Positions 21,454-34,779 of a stretch of DNA of 64,000 nt are shown piece by piece. The notes beneath the pieces are model-generated. The model was not told the origin of the DNA, made no database searches, and saw nothing but the letters and a program-made list of their open reading frames with translations. The DNA is from Adiantum capillus-veneris. Its lineage: Eukaryota > Streptophyta > Polypodiopsida > Polypodiales > Pteridaceae. Numbering within the stretch: the stretch's first letter is position 1; each line of letters begins with the position of its first letter. The translations under genes were made by a program, and so were the position numbers. The stretch covers positions 150,799,640-150,863,639 of the forward strand of contig CM043955.1 in NCBI GenBank assembly GCA_014529385.2, written 5' to 3'.

Positions 21454-22150
21454 TGTAACATTTAATGGCCTAGTAACTTGTGTAGCGGAAAATAGCATAA
21501 ACAGAGTGAGCATTTCATTAGAATAGATTCCTAATGAGCATAGCAAGAGTGCTTGGATGGAGAGAGCAACAAAAAACATAACACCTAGTTAGATAGGCAT
21601 GCACAATACTTCAAAAGAGAGAGAAATTAAGCTATTGACAATAGTTGAGGACCGTATTTACATGGAGCTGGTCACCCCTCCAAAAGGCTTTGTATTATAG
21701 GTTTCCCCCATCAAGGGAGACATTTTACGATACAATACTTTGTGTCCTTCAATAACTTGATGGTGCAATGAAGATGGAAGCTTCAAGCACCATGCACACA
21801 CTTATAAACACAACATCAATTCCCTCATGGTCTCGGACCCAAGGCCTCACACACCTTCGAAGATGGTGAGAGCTAGCGGGGTATGAGAGTAGATTGAGAG
21901 GAAGGAGTAGTCTTACGAGAAAGAAGTACATCTCCTCTCATAATCACTCATAATAACTTAGAATAGCTTAGTAATGAGCATGGTAGAGGAGATGAGCATG
22001 CATTGAACCTTGGCTCTTGGTTGGATTTGCATCACAAAGCCAAGAGTCATTGGTGTAGGCCTCCCTTCTCACAAGCTTGGAGTAGATGATGAGCTTTCCA
22101 TTAAAGCTTGAGAAGGAGAGAGAGAGAGAGTCTTCTTGCTTCACACATGA

Positions 22151-22186
<36 letters not shown>

Positions 22187-23042
22187 TAATACCTTGCCAA
22201 AATCAGCCCCCTCTCTCTCTTGGTCGACCCCTCTTGTAATTTACTCATGCTGGCACCCCATTACACCTTGCAAAGCTTAGCCAATCATAATTTAGAAGCA
22301 TAAGTGATAGCCTTGTGACATGTGTCCCCCTTTCCCCTTTTGTGAGAGATTTAGGTAATTAAATAATGCAATTAAACTCTCATTGTACCCCTTTGTCTTT
22401 TGACCAATAGGAATCAGGCAAGCCATTGGGCTGTTGAATGCTCATTGGACCCCTTGGGAGACTATCCAATAGTCTTCTAGAGAGATTATTTCTTATTGGT
22501 TCTTTTATCAAGCGTTTTTAAATGAATTAAACTAGATTTACTCTAGCCTAATTCTCATTGGTCCACCTCTATGGCCATCCAATAGGATTTGAGTGCACCT
22601 TGGGGGCAACTGGGCTAGGGAGCTGACATGTGTCCCCTATTCCCTTTGTGTAAAGAGTGTGTGTGTGTTTCTCTCTCATCCCCTACTTACAAGGCTCGCC
22701 TCCTCCACTTTAGGAGTCTTTGAAGACTTTTTGCACACTACAAAGCATCCAATTTTCCTAAGGAATGACCATTGGACTTAACCTTTGAATTTTAGAACCT
22801 TAGCATTCTGGAAGTCTTAATGGGCTGAACCTTAGGTCTTTGAAGTCCATTGCTTGCACATTGCTCTTCTGCAGATGGTCCCCCTTTGAATCCCTATTTT
22901 CTCTCCTTTGGATCCCTACTGTGACCAGTCTGCTAGCCTTACCAATAATCTAGCTTTTTCTCCCCTGGTACTTCCCCATATTAAATGATCACTTTAACAT
23001 GAGAAAATCATTTATGAGAATTAGATATTAGTTATTATGACA
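21454..23042 (-). repeat. LTR of minus-strand gypsy element
   Basis: On the minus strand a purine tract (AAGAGAGAGG) after the pol end is followed by TGTCATAATAAC. The other end, at 21454, reads ...AATGTTACA. The length would be 1589 bp with TG...CA ends. It contains a (TG)n tract at 22155-22184. It is inserted exactly where the plus-strand gag breaks off. The matching 5' LTR was not found, so the limits rest on end motifs only. Confidence 0.5.
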
Positions 23043-24612
23043 TTACCTCTCTCTTGAAATCATAGTCGTCCTCGACTATGGAGTAGAGAAGATAAGGCCT
23101 ATTAGTCCTTTTCCTAGCGGGTAGAGGATACCTATGTTACCCTACGACATTGTTCCAGAATGGATGACTAATCCATTTGGCGCTTGAGAGCCTAATCTGC
23201 CGCAAGCATGTATACGCATTAGTCCTATCAATCTTTCATAGTAGAGTGACAAGTTCTACTTGGTGTTTGGGAGACGTCGTCTCCGCAAACCTGATCCTAA
23301 GCATGCATACTACTTAACAATTGTGCACAAATAACAAAAAGAGAGTCTTATAAGACAAAAACTTTGTTCATTTTAAACATTTGTACATTTGCTTACTCTA
23401 GGGAAGCATTGTAAGCATTGACAAGGTTTAGGTTATCCTTTAATTGTATGCCTTGCATCCATCTAGCATCTTCAAAAGGATAATTATTAAACTTAAAGGG
23501 TTGCAAGAAAACACACATAGCTTAGAGAAGATGAAAGAAGCTCAAGGCACACAACAGAGAGTGTCTTAATTAGTGTTTGCGTTTGCTGTGAGATAGAGAT
23601 AGCATTCTTAATCTTTTGGAGAGATTCTTGTAGGTCTTGGCTATACTCATCTACAACGAAGATCTTCCCGTGTACTTTAAGTAGCAGGGGACTTTTGGAT
23701 CTTTCGTCAATTACCTCGAAAGGTGATTTACCCGTGGAAGTATGTAGAGTGTTATTGTAAGCATACTCCACTAAGGGTAAGTACTTCTCCCATTGTGACC
23801 TTTGATCTACTTCCGTTACCTAGGCTTTTCGTAGATCAAGAATTGTTAGGTTAGCTATTTCACTTTGGCCATCCGTTTGCGGGTGATAGGCTGAAGAGAA
23901 GTTCAGCCTTGTCCCTAAATTCTGAAAGAGGCCCTTCCAAAAATTAATGTTCATTCTAGGATCTCTATCCGACATTATGGACATCGGCAAGCCATGGTAC
24001 TTGAAGATTTGTGATATGAAAAGGATTGCCATTTGATGGGCTTTGATAGTCTTTTTGACAGGTATAAAATGAGCTTGTTTGCTGAACCTGTCTACTATCG
24101 TCCATATTCCCGTATTGCCATGGATATGCTCTCCCATGGTGAATTAAGGATTGGCAAAGGTTGAAGCAATCTAGGTTGCTTCCCTCTATCAAACTTCGTC
24201 TTTTGGCATACCACACATTTAGAAATGCTCTTGTATGTTTGCTTTCATGGCAGGCCAATGGAAATATGTTTCAATCCCTTTTAGGGTAGACTGAATCCCT
24301 CTATGCCCCGCATAAGGAGGAGCATGAGATTCATACATTACTTTCTCACGTAGTGAGTTAGTAATGCATAGTCTATTTCCATAAAGAAGATAACCATCTT
24401 GTAAAGTAAATGGTTCCTCTTTCTTCCCTAGTGCAAAGGCTGAAATCACATCTCTAAAATCGAGATCAATAGCGTACTCATCTATCGTAGAAGATAGATC
24501 ATTGTGAGTTGCTATGGAAACCGCATTCACTCTCGGCCGTCTTGAGAGTGCATCGGCTACTTGATTATGCTTGCCAGCAATGTGAGCAATATGAAAATGA
24601 AATTGCGAAAGG
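23043..24612 (-). pseudogene. Ty3/gypsy pol 3' part (RNase H end, integrase)
   Basis: On the minus strand, in order: the RNase H end (AHIAGKHNQVADALSRRPRV, 24600-24530), the integrase zinc-binding H2C2 region (REKVMYESHAPPYAGHRGIQ, near 24350-24290), and the integrase core with TGIWTIVDRFSKQAHFIPVKK and SSAYHPQTDGQSE (24137-23820). Then come YNNTLHTSTGKSPFEV (23770-23720) and a tail ending near 23050. Frameshifts separate these blocks. The order RNase H before integrase assigns it to Ty3/gypsy. A relative of the same family lies on the plus strand at 37381-39150. The 5' half of the element is missing. Confidence 0.85.
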
Positions 24613-26250
24613 AAGTGATCTTAGGTCAGGATATTATCAAGCTATAATCAAAGCTCAAGATGTTTATTAAACAACATTTAGAACTAGATATGATCATTAG
24701 GGAATTTTTGGTAATGCCCTTTGGCCTTACCAATGCTCTAGTCACCTTTATGAAATTAATAACTGATGTTTTAACACTATTTCGGTAATCGAAGAGGACA
24801 TCAAAGTGTCCTTTAATGGTTTGGGAAAAAAAAAAACTCTTATCATATGTAGAGTCCTTACTTAAGCTTAAAGCTAACATCGCACTATATGTGGAAAAAG
24901 AAGAAACACTAAGAACTCTTGATTCTACGGTCTTGAGAAGCTCTCAAATCCAAATGAGTTCTCAATTTGACCAAAAACAATTCTCAATTTGACCAAAAAC
25001 AATATAGTTTCTAGGTGAACCCCACTTTACACAAGGTACAAAATCTCTAGATAACGAACCTACTTTTCCCATAAACATCAATGAGTTCTTGACAAATTCT
25101 ATGGTTGCTAAAGGCCCAAAAAATTTCATTCGAACTTTGGTTATTTACTTTCATATTCAAGCATAGAAAGCATCAAAATCAGCAATTTTGAGCACACCTA
25201 TGAAGTACAAAAATTGCACGGATGAAAAAACTAGCTTTCATAATGTGGCATATAAACCTTTCAAGCTAGCACCAAATTGGAATTGTACGCCTATATTTGG
25301 ACCTAAGCTTCAAATTTTCCATATTTGTTGTATGAGATTTAGCAATTTGAAGACAACATAAAGTTAACTTAAAATGAGTGCGATTCTAGTAAAATAAAAA
25401 ATCACTCCCACCTTTGTGTTGTTCTCTATTTAGGATATTAGGTGTTCCAAAACTCAAGGAAGAAGAGTTACATAGTGATAACTTCATAAATCCACTCAAA
25501 TTTGCCTTTTGATTATATATACACTTCCAAAATATTCATCTAAATATAAATTTTACTACCAAATCAGCACATTTAAAAAAACAATTGGGCCATATCTTCT
25601 AATGCATAGACTTTCCATCTTTTAGAAGCATAACAACACCTTTAGAGCCACCTACGCTAGCTATGCAGCACTTTGGAGGTCACTAAGCTGTGTTTTAGGG
25701 TCATCTAAAGCCAATTTCATGCAAATTGGCCAAAAATACTACACGTATTTTTTGACCCAAGTTAATTTAAACATGTTATTCAGACCCAACTTTGAAGGTG
25801 GAATCAATAGCCCAAAAAAAGTCCAAGTTTTCTTCAGGTTGTAGGCTATCTTTGTGGATATAGAGCACTTTACAACCTCCTTGGTATCTCAAGCAAAAAT
25901 TCTACGAAGTTTGTTGAGTTAAGAGGACATAAAAGTATCCAAGGACATAAAAATGTCTTGTTATCAATCTACCACTATTTAAGACTATATCCAGGTAAAT
26001 TTGCAGTGGTTTTTCTTGATGATATCTTCATCTATAGTAAGAGTAAGTGAGAGCACTTAGAACATTTAAGGAAAATTTTCCAATTTTTGAGAGATAATTC
26101 TCTTTATGATAAAGAATCAAAATGCGAATTCTTTACACAGGAAGTAAAGTAACTTGGACATATTATCTCTCATAATGGGGTTCGGATCCAGACAAGGTGA
26201 AGGCTATTCTAGATTGGCCGGATCCAAAGAATTTGGAAGAGCTATAGATC
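24613..26250 (+). pseudogene. Gypsy reverse transcriptase fragment, split by insert
   Basis: The first part (24630-24782) reads GYYQAIIKAQDV...TTFRTRYDH and VMPFGLTNALVTFMKLITDVL. The second (25981-26240) reads [29 protein letters not shown] and LGHIISHNGV, the RT catalytic motif and following blocks of Ty3/gypsy pol. A 1190-bp insert lies between them. There are stops and small shifts. It may be the continuation of the plus-strand element whose gag ends at 21453. Confidence 0.8.
24783..25972. mobile_element. 1190-bp insert with 8-bp target duplication
   Basis: The insert interrupts the RT coding sequence and is bounded by CACTATTT at 24775-24782 and 25973-25980. The ends show imperfect inverted similarity (both contain GACAT...TGTCCTT blocks). 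It is AT-rich and non-coding. An 8-bp duplication fits a non-autonomous hAT-like element, but the terminal repeats are weak. Confidence 0.5.
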
Positions 26251-26300
26251 TTCTTAGAAATGTCTTGTTTTTTTATTGACATTTCATTAGATCTTCTTAA

Positions 26301-27110
26301 AGGTGGCTATCATCCACCTTTGTGGAGAATGGAGCATTGAACTGGCCAGGTTGCCTAGGTTGAAAGAGATGGTGTTAATCTTCTTGTGACCAACATCAAA
26401 GAATGTTAGCCTGCCTTCACCAAAGGGGATAGGGCCTTGAAGGTGGCCATGGTCCAGCTTTGTGGAGAATGGAGACTGAACTGGGCCAGGTTGAACATCA
26501 AAGAATGCTAGACTGGCTTCACCAGAGAGAATAGGGCCTTAAAGTGGCTATGGTCTAGCTTTATGGAGAATGGAGCATTGAACTGGGCCAGGTTGCCTAA
26601 ACTGAAAGAGATGGTGTCAATCTTATTGTGATCAACATCAAAGAATGTTAGGCTACCTTCACTAGAGGGAATAGGGCCTTCAAGGTGGCTATGGTCCAGC
26701 TCTATGGAGAATGGAGCATTGAACTGGGCTAGGTTGCCTAAACTGAAAGAGATGATGTCAATCTATTGTGACCAACATCAAAGAATGTTAGGCTACCTTC
26801 ATTAGAGGGAATAGGGCCTTAAAGGTGGCTATGGTCCAACTTTATGGAGAATGAAGCATTGAACTGGGCCACGTTGCCTAGGTTGAAAGAGATGGTGTCA
26901 ATCTTGTTGTGACCAACATCAAAGAATGTTAGGCTACCCTAGGGCCTTAAATGTGTCCATGGTCCAGCTTTATGGAGAATGGAGCATTGAAGTAGGCTAG
27001 GTTTCCTAGGCTAAAAGAGATGGTGTCAATCTTGTTGTGACCAACATCAAAGAATGTTAGGCTTCCTTTACCAGAGGGAATATTATGAGACCAGAGGGGA
27101 TTGGACCATG
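26301..27110 (-). pseudogene. Tandem leucine-rich-repeat coding units, decayed
   Basis: Six copies of a roughly 141-bp unit (starting near 26302, 26438, 26541, 26682, 26823 and 26950) lie in tandem. On the minus strand each encodes about 47 residues of the form GPIPSSEGSLTFFDVGHNKI followed by a second repeat with LGNLAQF and LDHSHLE, that is, two plant-type LRRs (GxIPxxL...LxxLxxN). Several units carry 1-bp to 40-bp deletions that shift frame, so no long ORF survives. Plant LRR receptor kinases and receptor-like proteins have this repeat type. No kinase, signal peptide or membrane segment is visible nearby, so this is an isolated exon fragment. Confidence 0.6.
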
Positions 27111-27130
27111 CAACTCACCACCCAACATCG

Positions 27131-27394
27131 CTATATATAAACTAATAGCCTGGTAAATATAGCACCCCTTGATCGCATGTCCGTCTTGGCCCTTGGCCTG
27201 CCCGGTCTTACCCTAGGCATGACATTACTCCCCCCTCGGAGAAGCGTTTCCATCCTCAAATACAAAAGTGGTGATGTCTTCATAAGAACACTAATGTTTT
27301 TCGCAATGGCATCCTTCATCCAACTGTCTATTTGATCGGAAGACAGTCCAATAGGAGGTTCAATGAAATAAAAAAGAGCATCTTCATTTTCCAC
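27131..27394 (-). pseudogene. Retroelement 3' end with polypurine tract
   Basis: This short minus-strand frame ends in an Arg/Pro/Lys-rich segment (RPGRPRAKT) typical of read-through from a gypsy pol end into the LTR. GAGGGGGGAG followed by TAATGTCATGCC looks like a polypurine tract and LTR start. The LTR is cut off by the LRR units. No further domain is visible. Confidence 0.35.
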
Positions 27395-30300
27395 ACTAAT
27401 TGATCAACAATGTTAGGAACAACCATCTTGGTTAAGTTTTCTATAGTCAACTGATGTGATAATCTAGCTTACACACATTCACTTGTGTGCACAATGATAG
27501 ACAAACATTGTGCACACAATTTTTGTCTATCACCTACCTTAGCTAGCATGATCCCATTCCCATCACTTTACATGTCTCCAAAGAAGAAGGCCCTAGAAAA
27601 AATAAAGTCAGGTGGACTGATACTCCTTAGCAAATCATAGGGCTTTACTGAAATTTTGGAAACACTCCAAAATTCAAGAAAGGAGGTAAGGATATGTAAA
27701 TGGTGGGAATGGCCTCCAAAAGGAGATTCAGATGTGTGGCTTAGTTGGTTGGACTGGTAATTACAAAGGCTAGTTACTACGGTAACTGGTACAATGCTCA
27801 TACAATCACTACTTAGTTTTACGGATCTTGGATCTCTTCTCGACTAGTGCTTTGTATCGTAGAGCTCTCTAGTCTCTTGTATCTTTGTAACCCTAATTGA
27901 GTTCAGAGTAGACCTGGCCCACATTGTTGTACTGGCTTATATTTATTTTGAATACATTCCAGTTTCAATTCCAATTTTAGTTCCAATTCAGTCTATGTTT
28001 CACTTCCAATCTTTGTATTTCATTCCAATCTTGTCTGATTTGAAGTCCTAACTTGATGTGAACGAACTTCAACTAACCAACCTGGAATAGCTATCATGAA
28101 TGTTCATCTCATTCCACAATCCATGTCTCCCATCCGAGTTTTTGGATAGAGACTTTGCCAACGTGTAGCAAAGACCATTTGCAAGCATTATTTCCCACAA
28201 CAAGGTAGCCAAAAGAGTCCAAAAAGTGGGTCAAAAGGGCAAAAACACTTCCAAGAGAAAACCACAAAGCAAACCTAGGGTTTGACTTTTATCTGGCTTA
28301 ATCAAGTACAAACCACACTAAAAATATATAGCTAGGGTCAGGGTACCAAGGGCAAGCTATTGTCAAGTTTCATCACATTCTGCCATTGAGGTATACGGAT
28401 CGCGATCCATGTCCCCTTGTAATAGACTGAGACCAGATTTGTATCATAGTTATATCAAGTCATAAGGAGCATAGTGGTCCGTTCAAAATTAAATTTTGAG
28501 TTCATTTGAGGATTCTTCAAGCTAAAGTAGTTTTTGTGCCAAAAACGTGATAATTTTTGTCGATTCAAAGATTTTGACTACTAGAGCAAATGTAAACTCA
28601 TAGCCATCAAGTGTTTTCTGTACATATTGCAAGGGCTAGATTATTGCAGCCTGAAGTGAGTCCGAGTTGAGGATTTGGAAGCAATTCATGACGTAACATC
28701 GCACGGTTTTGCAATAGTGCTTTTTCTTGATGTATTTGAGATGGGGTAGACTATACTAGAGTAGAAACCTTGCTGTGGGAGACCATATTAGCCACATTTC
28801 CACAGACGACAGTGTGAATCAAGGACCATTGCCTTCTTTAGAGCCAATCCAAGAGGAAAGTTTGTTTGATACTTTGTTAGAAAGATCTTATACCTACACG
28901 ACTGAGGAATACAAATGGGAGTCGGTCCATCCTAGCCCGCACCAACCATGAAACTATTGTATTTGAAATACCAATTTGAAAATCAATAGAGTGCAAAAAT
29001 TTACTAAGATGGTATGGATCGCTACTGCGTAAAGTTAGAAGAGCAACCTAGTGATTTTAAGCACATAGTGCTTTATGGACTACAATGGTGATTGATACTT
29101 CAATAATGAGGGTATAATGTATTTAGTTGTGCAAAATCCCTATATTGTGGGCAAATGGGGAATGACAAGCACAAAATACAAAGTTGACATAGAGCTCGAG
29201 GATAAGCCGCCTAAGTTGGACATTCCAAATGCGAAGCTAAGGCAGTAAATGATACAACTCAAGTACCTATGCTTTCACCTTGAAGTCCTGTGGCATTACG
29301 CAAGATGACTTATGGATTCTCTTCCCCATGTTGGCATCAAGATTTCTACTCAAGGACCTACGTCATGCTTGTGGTGCTTGGTGGATTATCTTTAGGAGGG
29401 GAGGGGCAATTCCCTTAGGCCAGAGTGGAAGGTGGCATAGATTGAGGAGGTGAGGATGAACAAGAAGGAGGGATCTACAAGAGGAATATAGGATACTAAG
29501 GTTGAGGGGCCAATACTATGGCACGATAACCAAAGCAACCAGATTCTTCCATCTTAAAGGAACGAGCCAAGTTGCATGTATTTTCGCCTTCGCTCCAATA
29601 TGATAAACCATCCACAAAAAGATCTTCTCTCAACTTCACCTTCACTACAAGCACACACTTGCTTTGCAAAATTAGCACAATGAAATATTATGACATGCAA
29701 GAACCAATATAGTTTGTTTTTGAACTCACAATCACACGATAGCCAGTGGAGCAACTCAACAATTGACCTATTCTAGCCGCGTAATCATTATTCGAAGTGT
29801 GTTATTATTGAGGATGTTAGAGGCGTTTCACACTAAGCAAGGATTAACCCCTGTTGCCGTGCACGTCATCTTTGAAGTTTTGTACCCTACCCTCTCTCAA
29901 TAACTTTACCAAAAGAGGTGGAGTTAGTCCCCCCTGGCCACGTGCGTGTAAGATGCAATTTCATTCGCAAGAAGACATCTTTAATGCCATCACCTTTTTC
30001 CTGTTGTGTGCAAAACACCTCTTATGCACTACAATTGGGGGCCACTCTAATACCTTACCTTAATCATTTAACAAAAAACATCCCAATAGTAGGTTAAGAC
30101 TTGAGATTGCTTGTATGAGTACGATAGAGAAAAAGAGATAAAAATCATTGGAAGCGAGAGAAAAAGAAGCAGGAGAAACGAATTTTAATGATGTAGGGAC
30201 AATCCCAACAAACCTCAAAGATTTATCCAGCAACTCTTTAACTCAAGACGTGTCACAAGAGAGACCCACAACAACCAATCTACCACACTGAGAGAGAGAG

Positions 30301-31450
30301 AGAGAGAGAAAATTAAAGTTGAGAAAGGAGCATGCTCACCAGCCAGTATACAATTCTGTCCACATTTTTGGTTTATATGGAGCATTTGGTTGAAATATGT
30401 CTCCATTAGTCACTCCATTATGGGTATTCACCTTAAAAGGGAAAGAATAGCTTCAATATAAAGTATGCATGTTTGTTTTATGACACTTCTTTGCCATGTT
30501 TAAAGGCTTCTTCTTTATTTTATATAGTAGCGAAGATTCACATCAATATAGTATGACATCAATTTAAGGCACAAACCAAATTTACGTATATACTTCGATT
30601 CACAAAGTTTAATAGAAATTCTAAATATTCATTAATTTAAAATCTAAAATTAGATTATAGCATAACATCCATCTCTCTCTCTCTCTAAAATTAGAAATGG
30701 CAACTCAGGAACACATGAAAGAGAAATACCTCTCACTTTCTTTTAGAAAGATAATCAACTCTCTAATTTGAGCTATCATAACATGATACCGTGCTTCTCT
30801 TTGGAGAACAAAGAGAAAACACAAGGATCATTATCTTGACTTAAGACAAACCCAAAAAAAATAAAAATAAAAATCCATCCCCCTCACATAGTCCTCCTTT
30901 CGGCAGGCCAAGAAGTAGGGAATGAAGAGCTTTCACGTGCAATTTTTTTGATTTGGAGATCATATGGGAGAGTTATGCCCAAAGAACAAAAAGTAGTTTT
31001 AGGGCAAGACTTCTTCCTTAGTGTATACACTTCTTCCTTTGGTGCTTTCAAAAGCTCCTTCCTTTAGGCTCTTCATGCATCTCCTTCTTGAGAGCTCTAC
31101 CACCCTCTCTACTCTTCTTGCAATAGCTTACAATCTATTGCATTGGTTTTATGCATGGATTTTTTCTCTTTGTCCCACTATATTTGTTTTCACTATATGT
31201 CCCACTCCTTTTTGTAGGGCTACTGACCTAGGTGATTTTGAATCTTTGAGATGAAGTAACATAGCAAGTGTTGTGTTTTTCGTGACTCATAATGTGCAAG
31301 AGCTCCCATTTTTTTAAAACAAAGACTGCATAATCCAATAAGTCCCTCACAAAAGTTCTTATCAAACCACGGATGCAAAAGTGTGATTATTAGTGAAATT
31401 TCTTCCCAGTGTGGGTAACCCTCTTGAATATCTAGCCCTCACTACTGTGT

Positions 31451-31491
<41 letters not shown>

Positions 31492-31929
31492 TCTCCGCAT
31501 TAAGCACAAATTTAACCACGTACAGAAAGTTCAAGTGTCAATTTTCATAAGTAATCTTAGAAATTCTTAATTAAAATAATAGGGGGTCTATCTCCATTTC
31601 AACAGGTTCCTCTTTCTAAAAATTTGTGGTGATGCTACTTGCTTTCTGGGAGGGAGTAAGGGAGGTGAGCCGAAATCTAAGGATACCTGAGAGTGTGCTT
31701 CTTGGTGAGAGCTTTGTCATGATAGCGGAGGAGATATGGTAGGCAAAAATGAGCATAGAGGGTGTTTTTCATAGTTGGCTATCGGCTGGCTGGTTAGATA
31801 GTCAGTAGTTCCTATCATGACACTACACATGCCTAGCTATTGGAGATCGAGGGCCTAAGTGGTCCCTGTAGATGACAAGGCCTTTCCTCCCTTTAGAGGA
31901 TGTAAGAGAGGTGTCAAGAGATTTCTTTA
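27395..31929. other. No recognisable gene
   Basis: The open frames are short and without motifs. Microsatellites lie at 30292-30309 (GA) and 31448-31486 (TC). A stretch at about 28980-29450 reads partly open with a Lys/Glu/Pro-rich product but could not be assigned. It is probably old transposon sequence and intergenic DNA. Confidence 0.45.
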
Positions 31930-32400
31930 GAAGAGTCTTTGATTACTTGTGACAGGGACGAGATCACTGAGCATTATGATTATGCTTTTCATAGACATGT
32001 TCATAGTGTACTTAGGGGCGGGCTAGGATTAATCAATATATTTTCAAGTATCATGCTAACATTCTCAAGTTGGAGGACTCGGATGATTTTTAGAAGGTAC
32101 ATGGGTTACACGGCCTAGACAAGGAATGCCAACGCAATGTATGTACTCAAAGACCTAAACTCTTAGAAGATGCAATCAAAAGTGCACAAATGCTAGAGGA
32201 TTCATTAGATAAAAAAAGCCTACTAGTTAAGCTGCCCTCTAATTGCGTGGCATAGCATGACATTGCCATTGTATAGGAAAGTAAACCCATCGACAAGCTA
32301 AGAACGTGAAATCTCATTGATTTTGGCTACTTGCAACATGTATTTATTAATATTAGCATTTCTTTATGGGCTTTACCAAATTTTTCTGGGTAAAAAACAA
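31930..32400 (+). pseudogene. Gypsy-type gag fragment
   Basis: The frames give CDRDEITEHYDYAFHRHVHS, then YIFKYHANILKLEDSDDF and CQRNVCTQRPKLLEDAIKSA, the middle and end of the retrotransposon gag domain (pattern V..Y...F......L and V....P.TL..A). At least two frameshifts and a stop are present. The flanks could not be assigned. Confidence 0.5.
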
Positions 32401-33659
32401 GGATGAGTGAGTTGTTTGGGTCGTTTGTAAGGCATGCATTACTTTTTCAAGATGCCACGAAGTCCAAATTAGACCCTGTGACAACAATAGGCTTTGGACA
32501 TTACAAGTTTTCTAATATGCCTTTATAAGTTGATAACATGGTTTTGGATGATACTCATTTATAATGTTTTGATGAAACACTTAGAGCATCTTCGTAAAGG
32601 TTTTGAGGGAATGTGAGTCAATTTAGTGAAAACAGTCCCGCCCTTGGGATAATAAAACCTAAGATGTATAGTGACACTAAAGTATTGAAAGTGAGTAGTT
32701 TTCCCCCTCCAATTTGTACTTAGGAGACAACATGCAGAAAATTTCATTGTTACCAGTCATGGTCACTATGCCTTATACAAAATTTGCTTGCGTGGAGCGA
32801 AAACTACACAAAACCAACTTATGGTATACAACACAACCCTCAAAAGTTTGCAAAAAACATCATTATTATCAACCATGGTCACTACCGGTTATCCAAACGT
32901 TGCTTGTGTAGAGGGAAAACTGCACAAAGTGCTTGCTTTGCAAAAAGTTGCACAGTTGCAAAACCTACCCAATGGGACAAAATTGCTTATGCACTATTTC
33001 CATTAGTGAAAATGGAAGCCAAAATTCTCCCAAATCAAAAGTTAGCAATACAGGAAATCACCTTCATATGAGAAAATGAGCAAAGAAGGTGCTAACAACA
33101 CTACCAAGATGCCAAAGCCAGTTATGCTATCAATTGTTGGAAATACAATAACTGGAATGCATGTGAAGATGGAGAAGATAAAGGAGAAGTTCAAGAGAAC
33201 ACAACACAACAAGTAGTATTACCGAGTGTGCTAATTGAAAGACAAGGCTTTCCCTAGAGGCATAGGTAAAGATACAAGAGAGGGGAGAGAAACCTCCTAG
33301 TGAGGGCAAAAAGTGACCTGTCGGTCCTAAATATGTTCACACAAATCATTACCATAAAATGGTAACATATATTACATCTGGAAGCAACTAATTCAATTGG
33401 ACATATGATGAATTATTCTCTACGTGTCTTCATACCCCATATTATAATGCGGTTTCTTAATCATGTGCCTATCAAAGGATGCAAAGAAAAATACAAAGAT
33501 GAATCAATGGATTTGAGGGAGTGCGGTAAGTTTGTTGCATAGAGCATATAGTATATTGTGAAGATTTTTTCAAAGTTGCATTATGGAGTCTTCACACCTA
33601 ATTGGCCAAGTTGTTTGCATTCTAACTGAAGACTAGTTGCACGCTTGCGCAAGCATAAA
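32401..33659. other. No recognisable gene; short duplication
   Basis: A diverged direct repeat (about 32735-32820 and 32850-32940, beginning with GTCATGGTCACTA or CCATGGTCACTAC) gives two similar open frames. No known domain is visible. Confidence 0.4.
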
Positions 33660-33723
33660 AGAGAGGGCTCATTGGATTTTTGGCTCCCTTGCTCCTCTCA
33701 CACACTAGCTTGGCAAGACAATA

Positions 33724-33759
<36 letters not shown>

Positions 33760-34352
33760 GGGAGCTCTAGAGACGGACTCTATGCTTAAGCTCTTGGATA
33801 TGGATACTAATCCAAGCCAATGAAAGTTTCTTCTTCTCCATCTCTACTAGTCTATTATACTAAGCTATGCTTAGAGCTTGCCCATGAGAAAGCGTACATG
33901 GAGTATCAATTCTCTATCTTGAAATATACTTCTTTTCACCCTCATCTACCTCCTTCCACGTCGTTTCTTTCTCCATGCTAGATCGTTTAGGGTCTAGGAA
34001 GGAGGGCTACACCATGGAGTCTTGAAGAACACCATCTTCTTAATTCAATAAAGGCTCCGCAAAAGCACAATCATGTATTGTAAAAAATATCTCTTTTGAG
34101 AGAATTATAATACAAGTCCTTTTGGAGGGGGGATAGACTCTAAGAAAATCCCGTCCTCATCGAGTTGTCAATCTTAATTGGGTATTCTCTTTGAATTATG
34201 TGTATGATGTTAGTGTTTTTGATGTGTAATTGTGTAAAGGAATCAGCTCGGCACAACCTATAGTCTCCTCTCTATCTTTCTCTTAAGGAAAATTCTCTCC
34301 TTTCATAGCTAGATTCCATTGAATCTAAAAGTAAGAACTAGATTCTCTGACA
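33660..34352 (+). repeat. Probable 5' LTR end
   Basis: Sequence ending ...CTCTGACA sits directly before a primer binding site. It contains a CT tract (33727-33757) and AATAAA-like signals (near 34045). The left LTR boundary was not located. Confidence 0.4.
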
Positions 34353-34363
34353 TGGTATTAGAG
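34353..34363 (+). other. LTR-element primer binding site
   Basis: TGGTATTAGAG follows ...TCTGACA. The match to initiator tRNA-Met is the same as at 18764. It places a plus-strand retroelement internal region downstream. Confidence 0.6.
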
Positions 34364-34779
34364 TTGACTTTTTTCTTGCCTAAGAAGAGAGATCCTTGAG
34401 TAATCTATGAAAGGTTGAAGTTGTTCATTAAAATAGGGTAAGTGGGACTGGGATTTATTATCATGGTTGTATGCCTATTTACACGGTACGGGGGACATCA
34501 TTGGGATCTATGGTCTTAATAATGGAGTCTTTCAAGACTTGCCTACGGCTTAATAATTATTGAGATATTAGTCACCCGATAGGAATCGGTGCCAGCCTCA
34601 CATTGTTAAACTCACTCCACTACTCTTTGCAATTAACAATATTCTAAACCACTGGTGTCGTTACTCGAGTGCTAATTTTCAAGGGATAAGAGGAGTAGTA
34701 GCCAAAAAGTTTGGAAGTGCCGAGGAAAGAGCTAGCATACACATACAAGGAAATTCAATCATGGCACAACATAATCAAG

